A stretch of DNA of 64,000 nucleotides, taken from positions 205,347 to 269,346 of the forward strand of contig CAWJXV010000002.1 of NCBI GenBank assembly GCA_963846915.1. Reading direction: 5' to 3'. The notes below the pieces were generated by a model that saw only the letters and a program-made list of their open reading frames with translations, did no database searches and had not been told where the DNA came from. Shown here piece after piece: positions 59,727 to 64,000 of the stretch; the stretch's first letter is position 1, and every line of letters starts with the position of its first letter. This DNA comes from PALSA-612 sp963846915 (GTDB lineage Bacteria > Actinomycetota > Thermoleophilia > Gaiellales > Gaiellaceae). The translations under genes were made by a program, and so were the position numbers.

Positions 59727-59819
59727 ACGGGGGATATCGGACGCAGGCCTGCCGAACTTGAGCGGCGCGCGTGCCGCCTGCTTCACGCCGAAGCGTGCCT
59801 AGAGGAGAGCGCCAAAAGA

Positions 59820-59852
59820 GCACGGGGACAGACCGGAGCCTGTCCCCCGTGC
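59820..59852. terminator. hairpin downstream of the cold-shock gene
   Basis: GCACGGGGACAG pairs with CTGTCCCCCGTGC, one bulged C, loop ACCGGAGC. It lies 10 bases beyond the cold-shock gene stop (minus strand). It shares the GGGACA/TGTCCC core with the palindrome at 7087-7100. Confidence 0.6.
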
Positions 59853-59861
59853 AGCTGTCGT

Positions 59862-60071
59862 TCAGCCTTCGATCAGGACGACGTTCGTGGCCTGGAGCCC
59901 CTTGGGGCCCTGGGTCGGCTCGAACTCGACCTTCGCACCCTCGGCGAGCGTCTTGAAGCCGCTGCCTGAGATGCCCGAGAAGTGGACGAACAAGTCAGCG
60001 CCTCCGTCGGCGGGCGTGATGAAGCCGTAGCCCTTGGAGTCGCTGAACCACTTGACGGTTCCGGTTGCCAT
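59862..60071 (-). CDS. cold-shock protein (CspA family)
   Basis: 69 residues, nucleic-acid chaperone with an OB fold. RNP1 KGYGFI and RNP2 LFVHF motifs are intact, and the start GTVKWFSDSKGYGF is typical. A perfect ribosome site AGGAGGTG lies just before the ATG at 60071. The upstream gap of 144 bp to the divergent gene leaves room for a long 5' leader, as usual for this family. Confidence 0.97.
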   Translation of the reverse strand: MATGTVKWFSDSKGYGFITPADGGADLFVHFSGISGSGFKTLAEGAKVEFEPTQGPKGLQATNVVLIEG

Positions 60072-60215
60072 GACACCTCCTCGAATGAATCACGAACGCG
60101 TACGGAAGGCGATGCCGCGCAACCAGTTACTCGTTCTCGATGACACCGCCAGCGTAGCCGAACCAAAACCGCAGCAAGCAGGCGGTGCGCCCACCTCCGG
60201 CCCTATCGTTGAGGC

Positions 60216-61187
60216 ATGTCGCAGGTCGTCGACGCGGCGCGCACGTTCTTCGACCAGCTGGCCGCGGTCGGGTGGACGATGCTCGCGATCGGCCTCGCCT
60301 TTCATCTCGTTCGGCTCTGGTGCCGTGCCCTCGCGTGGCGGAACATCCTCGCCGCCTCGTTCCCGAAAGCCGAGATCGCGCGCCTGCCGATCTTCGGTGC
60401 CTACGTCGCCGGGGTCGGCCTCAACTCGGTCGCGCCGGCACGCGCCGGAGACGTGCTCAAGCTCGTCCTCGCGCACGCGCGGATCGAGGGCTCGACCTAC
60501 GCGACGCTGACGCCGACGCTGATCGTCGAGACGCTCTTCGACTCCGTCGTCGCCGCGGGCGTCCTGATCTGGGCGCTTCAGCAGAACGTCCTTCCCGGCC
60601 TCGACGTCCTGCCGAACCTCCCCGCGATCGACTGGCACTGGCCGCTGCAGCACCCGCAGCCTGCGATCGCGATCGGGCTCGTCTGGATCGTCGTGATCGT
60701 GCTCCTCGTCGTGATCTACGCAAGACGCGTCCCGGCGTTCAAGAAGCGTGTCGCGGCGGGCTTCGCGATCCTGCGCGACCCGCAGCGCTTCGTTACCGGC
60801 GTGATCTCCTGGCAGGCGCTTTCCTGGGTCTTCCGTGCCGCGACGGTGTACGCGTTCCTCCGCGCGTTCCACCTGCCGGCGACCGCCTACACCATCGCCC
60901 TCGTGCTGGCGGTGCAAAGCTTGTCGACGCTGCTCCCGTTCACGCCCGGCGGAGTCGGGACGCAGCAGGGGCTGATCGTCTATGTGTTCCGCAAGGAACC
61001 GGTGGCGAAGACGCGACTGATCAGCTTCAGCGTCGGCATGCAGATCGCGCTGACCGCGTTCAACGTGCTCCTCGGCATCATCGCCCTCGCCCTCATGGCG
61101 CGGACGCTTCGCTGGAAGCAGCTCGTCTCGCCCGCCCGCGCGGAAGTCGAGAACCGCGAGGTTGAGCATCCCGAGCCGAGCGGTTAG
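60216..61187 (+). CDS. UPF0104/lysylphosphatidylglycerol synthase-type membrane protein
   Basis: 323 residues, with about eight membrane helices (TMLAIGLAFHLVRLWCRAL; LIVETLFDSVVAAGVLIWAL; IAIGLVWIVVIVLLVVIYA; ISFSVGMQIALTAFNVLLGI). Motifs PARAGDVLKLVLAHARI and TPGGVGTQQGLIVY identify the family of lysylphosphatidylglycerol synthase transmembrane domains. No transferase domain is attached. Probably lipid-related, role unknown. Confidence 0.8.
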   Translation: MSQVVDAARTFFDQLAAVGWTMLAIGLAFHLVRLWCRALAWRNILAASFPKAEIARLPIFGAYVAGVGLNSVAPARAGDVLKLVLAHARIEGSTYATLTPTLIVETLFDSVVAAGVLIWALQQNVLPGLDVLPNLPAIDWHWPLQHPQPAIAIGLVWIVVIVLLVVIYARRVPAFKKRVAAGFAILRDPQRFVTGVISWQALSWVFRAATVYAFLRAFHLPATAYTIALVLAVQSLSTLLPFTPGGVGTQQGLIVYVFRKEPVAKTRLISFSVGMQIALTAFNVLLGIIALALMARTLRWKQLVSPARAEVENREVEHPEPSG

Positions 61188-61198
61188 GCTCGGTGCAG

Positions 61199-62443
61199 AT
61201 GGCGACCGAGGCTCGGGCTCACCCCGTTCGACTCGTCGTCACCGACGACCTGCACCGCTCGCGGCTGACCGTCTTCTTCCGGCTGCTGCTCGCAATCCCT
61301 CATTTCTTCTGGCTCGGCCTGTTCGCGATCGGCGCGCTGTTTGTCGGCTTCATCAACTGGTGGGCGACGCTGATCACGGGCACGTCGCCGAAGGGCCTCC
61401 ACGACTTCCTCGCCGGCTTCATCCGCTATGCGACCCAGCTCTTCGCCTACGTGTTCCTGGCCGCGAATCCGTACCCGGCGTTCTATCTCGGCAGCGACCA
61501 GAGGGCGTACCCGATCGACGTTCACATCGACCCGCCCGAGCGACAGAACCGCTGGGTGACCGGCTTCCGCGTCTTCCTCGCGCTTCCGGCCTTGCTCGTC
61601 TCGGGGATGCTCTCCGGAGGCGGCTCGGTCTCGAGCGGCGGCCGTGGCCTCTCGGTCGGCGGCGTCATGGGGCTCGCGTCGATCCTGAGTTGGTTCTCCG
61701 CCATGGTTCGGGGCCGCTCCCCGCGCGGCCTGCGCGACTTCAGCGCCTGGGCGCTCGCCTACACGGCGCAGTTCTACGCGTACCTGTTCCTCGTCACCGA
61801 CCGGTACCCGAACTCTCACCCGCTCGTCTTCCTCGATGAGGCCGAGCTCGAGCCTCCCGAGGCGGAGGGCCGGCCGCGGGTCGTCAGCACCGACGACCTG
61901 CGCCGCTCGCGCCTGTCGGTCTTCTTCCGGCTCCCGCTCGCGTTCCCGCACATCTTCTGGCTCCTGCTCTGGACGATCCTCGCGTACCTGGCCGCGATCG
62001 CGAACTGGTTCTTCACGCTCTTCGCAGGCCGGCCGGCGCGACCGCTCGCCCGCTTCCTGTCCGCGTACATCCGTTACAGCACGCACGTGAGCTCGTTCCT
62101 GTGGGTGGTCGGCAACCCGTTCCCGGGTTTCGTCGGCGCCCCCGGGAGCTATCCGATCGACGTGCGGATCGATCCACCTGCGCGCCAGAACCGCTGGATC
62201 ACCGGGTTCAAGCTCCTGCTCGTCCTGCCGGCGTTGCTGCTCAGCTCGGCATTCGGCTGGGCGCTCTTCGTCTGCGGGATCCTGATCTGGTTCTCGTCGC
62301 TCGTGCGCGGCCGGGCGCCGTCCGGCCTGCAGACCACGGGCGTCTACGTGATCGGCTATGGCGCGCAGGTGCACGCCTACCTGTTCGCGCTCACCGACCG
62401 CTACCCGCACTCGAGCCCGCTGGCCGTCGTCGGGCACGCATGA
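61199..62443 (+). CDS. membrane protein with two tandem DUF4389 domains
   Basis: 414 residues from ATG 61199 (an in-frame GTG at 61193 is also possible). Two homologous halves: each has DDLHRSRLTVFFRLLLAIPHF- or DDLRRSRLSVFFRLPLAFPHI-type starts, then VFLAANPYPAFYLGS..YPIDVHIDPPERQNRW and the second YPIDVRIDPPARQNRW. Such DUF4389 repeats suggest membrane-embedded pairs from internal duplication. No known function. Followed by a secreted protein with an ATGA overlap. Confidence 0.8.
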   Translation: MATEARAHPVRLVVTDDLHRSRLTVFFRLLLAIPHFFWLGLFAIGALFVGFINWWATLITGTSPKGLHDFLAGFIRYATQLFAYVFLAANPYPAFYLGSDQRAYPIDVHIDPPERQNRWVTGFRVFLALPALLVSGMLSGGGSVSSGGRGLSVGGVMGLASILSWFSAMVRGRSPRGLRDFSAWALAYTAQFYAYLFLVTDRYPNSHPLVFLDEAELEPPEAEGRPRVVSTDDLRRSRLSVFFRLPLAFPHIFWLLLWTILAYLAAIANWFFTLFAGRPARPLARFLSAYIRYSTHVSSFLWVVGNPFPGFVGAPGSYPIDVRIDPPARQNRWITGFKLLLVLPALLLSSAFGWALFVCGILIWFSSLVRGRAPSGLQTTGVYVIGYGAQVHAYLFALTDRYPHSSPLAVVGHA

Positions 62444-62907
62444 GGCTCGCCGGCCTGGTCGTGCTCGCCGCCGCCTGCATACTCGCCCTCGCGACGCAGG
62501 CGTCGGCGACGATCGTGATCAACCGCGGGATCGCCGGCGTCAACCTCGGCATGCGCCAGGTCGAGGTGCGCGCGAAACTCGGTCGCCCGCGGCAGATCGT
62601 CCACGGCAAGAACGAGTTCGGGCCGTACACCGAGTTCCGCTACACGGGGTACGTCGTCGCCTTCCAGAACAACGGCACCGTCACCTCCGTGGTGACGACG
62701 CTCGCCCGCGAGAAGACGCCCGCCGGCGTCGGCGTCGGCTCGCCGTGGTCGCAGGTGCGCGCGAAGGTCCCGCATGTCCGCTGCGAGGGGCGTCCGCTGC
62801 TCGGCGACTGCCACGTGGGCGATCTCCTCCCGGGCCGGAAGGTGACGGACTTCTTCGTCAGGGGCGGCAGGGTCGACCGGGTCGTGGTCGGCATCGTCCT
62901 CGACTAG
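62440..62907 (+). CDS. secreted protein coupled to the DUF4389 gene
   Basis: 155 residues from ATG 62440, overlapping the preceding stop. Signal peptide LVVLAAACILALATQASA, then a two-part domain: GVNLGMRQVEVRAKLGRPRQIV and GVGVGSPWSQVRAKVPHVRCEG look like repeated units; two Cys near the end (VRCEG, GDCHVG). Possibly an inhibitor-like or ligand-binding fold; not assigned. Confidence 0.6.
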   Translation: MRLAGLVVLAAACILALATQASATIVINRGIAGVNLGMRQVEVRAKLGRPRQIVHGKNEFGPYTEFRYTGYVVAFQNNGTVTSVVTTLAREKTPAGVGVGSPWSQVRAKVPHVRCEGRPLLGDCHVGDLLPGRKVTDFFVRGGRVDRVVVGIVLD

Positions 62908-62935
62908 GCGCCTCGCCGCTAGACTCACCCGGCCG

Positions 62936-63008
62936 GGCGCATTCGTCTAGTGGCCTAGGACACCGCCCTCTCACGGCGGCGGCACGGGTTCGAATCCCGT
63001 ATGCGCCT
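62936..63008 (+). tRNA. tRNA-Glu (anticodon CTC)
   Basis: 73 nt, acceptor GGCGCAT with ATGCGCC, D arm GTC/GAC, anticodon stem CCGCC/GGCGG with loop CTCTCAC (anticodon CTC), T arm CGGG/CCCG with TTCGAAT. Discriminator T; CCA not encoded. A terminator follows. Confidence 0.95.
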
Positions 63009-63015
63009 CACGTAG

Positions 63016-63041
63016 AAAGCCCCGCACATCGCGGGGTTTTC
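63016..63041 (+). terminator. terminator of tRNA-Glu
   Basis: CCCCGC at 63020-63025 and GCGGGG at 63031-63036 pair around ACATC, followed by TTTTCG. A Rho-independent terminator just after the tRNA. Confidence 0.8.
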
Positions 63042-63103
63042 GCTTTCTCGACTCGCTGCGGTCGTCCGTTCAGATTGGTGCACAAAGAGCCAGAGCGCGA
63101 GGG

Positions 63104-63640
63104 CTAACGGGGGCCGGTGGGAAGGGTGGATTCCGCCCTAGCCGCTCGACGTCGGGACGGTCCCGTACTGGTCGATATTGGCCGGTCGGCAGGCTTCGCG
63201 GCTGACGACGCCCACTCGTACAGCCCTGTCAGCCGCTCTTTCAGGAGCACGATCGTCCCCCGGTGATCGCTATGGACGGTCACGCTGTCCGTGAACGCTT
63301 CCATCAACAAGAGCCCTGCGGACCTGTGCCCGTCACTGGGCTCTTTCCTCCAACCACCGTAGTCGCGAACGGTGACCTCGACCATTCCCTCGTCGTAACG
63401 GGCGGCGATCTCAACGGTTGTCGAGATCGGATCGCGAGGGTGCTCGACAGCGTTCGCGAAGGCTTCGTTCACGGCGAGCAAGATGGCGAACACCCGATCC
63501 TCACTTGCACCGAGGGTCGCGAGCCACACCTTGAGCGCTCCGCGCACCACAACCGCATTCGTCGGCTGCGCAGATACTCGGAGACCAACTCCAAGCGCCG
63601 AAGAGGTCGGCTGAGTCTCGGACGAGGTGGGAACGCTCAC
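63104..63640 (-). CDS. anti-sigma-type ATP-binding protein (RsbW family)
   Basis: 178 residues starting at GTG 63640. The N-box AVNEAFANAVEHP, then VEVTVRDYGGWRKEP and HRSAGLLLMEAFTDSVTV correspond to the GHKL nucleotide-binding motifs of RsbW-like kinases/anti-sigma factors. A basic/Ser-rich C-terminal extension of about 35 residues follows. Second copy of the family in the window (see 18093). No sigma gene nearby. Confidence 0.8.
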   Translation of the reverse strand: MSVPTSSETQPTSSALGVGLRVSAQPTNAVVVRGALKVWLATLGASEDRVFAILLAVNEAFANAVEHPRDPISTTVEIAARYDEGMVEVTVRDYGGWRKEPSDGHRSAGLLLMEAFTDSVTVHSDHRGTIVLLKERLTGLYEWASSAAKPADRPISTSTGPSRRRAARAESTLPTGPR

Positions 63641-63760
63641 GGCTGCAAACTCGGCTTACGGAGAGTGCCTTGGCTTACGGAGTGTGGTCCCTCGTACCCC
63701 TTATGCCGCGAAACGAACCTCCCTCCCTGCCGCCCCGCGTCACACCACTCGCGCGCGGGC

Positions 63761-64000
63761 GAGCAGGCTTTCGACACGAAGCGTGCTCGCGAACTGCCCG
63801 CCGCGGTCGAGACGGCGAAGCGTCGTCCCGAGCTCACGTTCGTGCTCGACCACGCAGCCAAGTCGCCGCGGCTCGCGGCGGATCACCGAGCCTGGCGGGA
63901 AGGCGTGGCCGCGCTCGCCGACCTCCCGAACGTGGTGTGCAATCTCTCCGGACTCTTCACCGAAGCCGAGCCCGCCGCCACCGCCGCACAGGCGCTGCAA
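63761..64000 (+). pseudogene. N-terminally truncated amidohydrolase (fuconolactonase-type), runs off right edge
   Basis: An open frame to the right edge of the window that reads FDTKRARELPAAVETAKRRP, then LTFVLDHAAK and WREGVAALADLPNVVCNLSGL, matching the middle of amidohydrolase family 2 (L-fuconolactone-type lactonases; LDHxAKP and NVxxKLSGL motifs). The first 120 or so residues of the barrel, including the HxH metal motif, are absent: only 120 bp separate it from the divergent gene start at 63640. It is thus a fragment, or the start lies in another frame. No start codon can be assigned. Confidence 0.6.

Overview
The window is GC-rich actinobacterial DNA. The gene families and gene order point to the class Thermoleophilia (Gaiellales or Solirubrobacterales relatives), possibly a metagenome-assembled genome. 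This is inferred from familiar gene neighbourhoods and codon use; no database search was run. Most genes lie on the minus strand and are packed with ATGA or GTGA overlaps.

Layout. (1) 1-15.0 kb, minus strand: deoB fragment, ald, an M20 peptidase, pyrG, an SRPBCC protein, recN, nadK, tlyA, kynU, ispA, an XseB-position coiled-coil gene, nusB, asp23, accC, and an unusual carboxyltransferase-BCCP fusion whose metal ligands have been replaced. (2) 15.1-25.8 kb: an accessory region of mixed orientation that separates acc/nusB from efp, which are often neighbours. It holds a ThyA-like protein, a lipoprotein, a methyltransferase, an anti-sigma-type ATPase, a cyclic-nucleotide-binding protein, an integrase scrap, a Tad-like protein, a truncated ispH, membrane and secreted proteins, and small zinc ribbons. 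Its last 4.6 kb is bracketed by an imperfect direct repeat of about 100 bp that includes the 3' end of efp, so it looks like an integrated element. (3) 25.8-41.7 kb: a core cluster of efp, pepP, aroQ, aroKB, aroC, aroE, mltG, ruvX, alaS, mnmA, aspS, hisS and an MBL hydrolase. mnmA and hisS each carry an apparent one-base insertion. A strongly structured stretch, possibly an RNA, precedes mnmA. (4) 41.8-49.4 kb: a histidine-degradation cluster (hutH, hutU, hutI, ftcD) with two tandem cupins and a small membrane protein embedded in it. (5) 49.4-64 kb: methyltransferase, uracil-DNA glycosylase, VOC protein, hydrolase-cyclase fusion, heterodimeric ABC exporter, HD protein, tRNA-Gln, membrane proteins, lytic transglycosylase, cold-shock protein, tRNA-Glu, a second anti-sigma-type ATPase and a truncated amidohydrolase.

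How the genes work together. The shikimate genes (aroQ, aroKB, aroE, aroC) take dehydroquinate formation through to chorismate. The hut genes convert histidine to glutamate and 5-formimino-THF. aspS, hisS, alaS, mnmA, efp and the two tRNAs serve translation; ruvX and recN serve DNA or RNA maintenance; accC with the BCCP fusion handles biotin-dependent carboxylation.

Most notable signals: the pseudo-carboxyltransferase/BCCP fusion; the repeat-bounded segment at efp; a 15-position intergenic motif (CTGTGGA, 3 bases, ATCGTCAC) present four times; the structured region before mnmA; and the cupin pair in the hut operon. Clustered single-base indels in mnmA, hisS and the VOC gene raise the possibility of local sequence errors.
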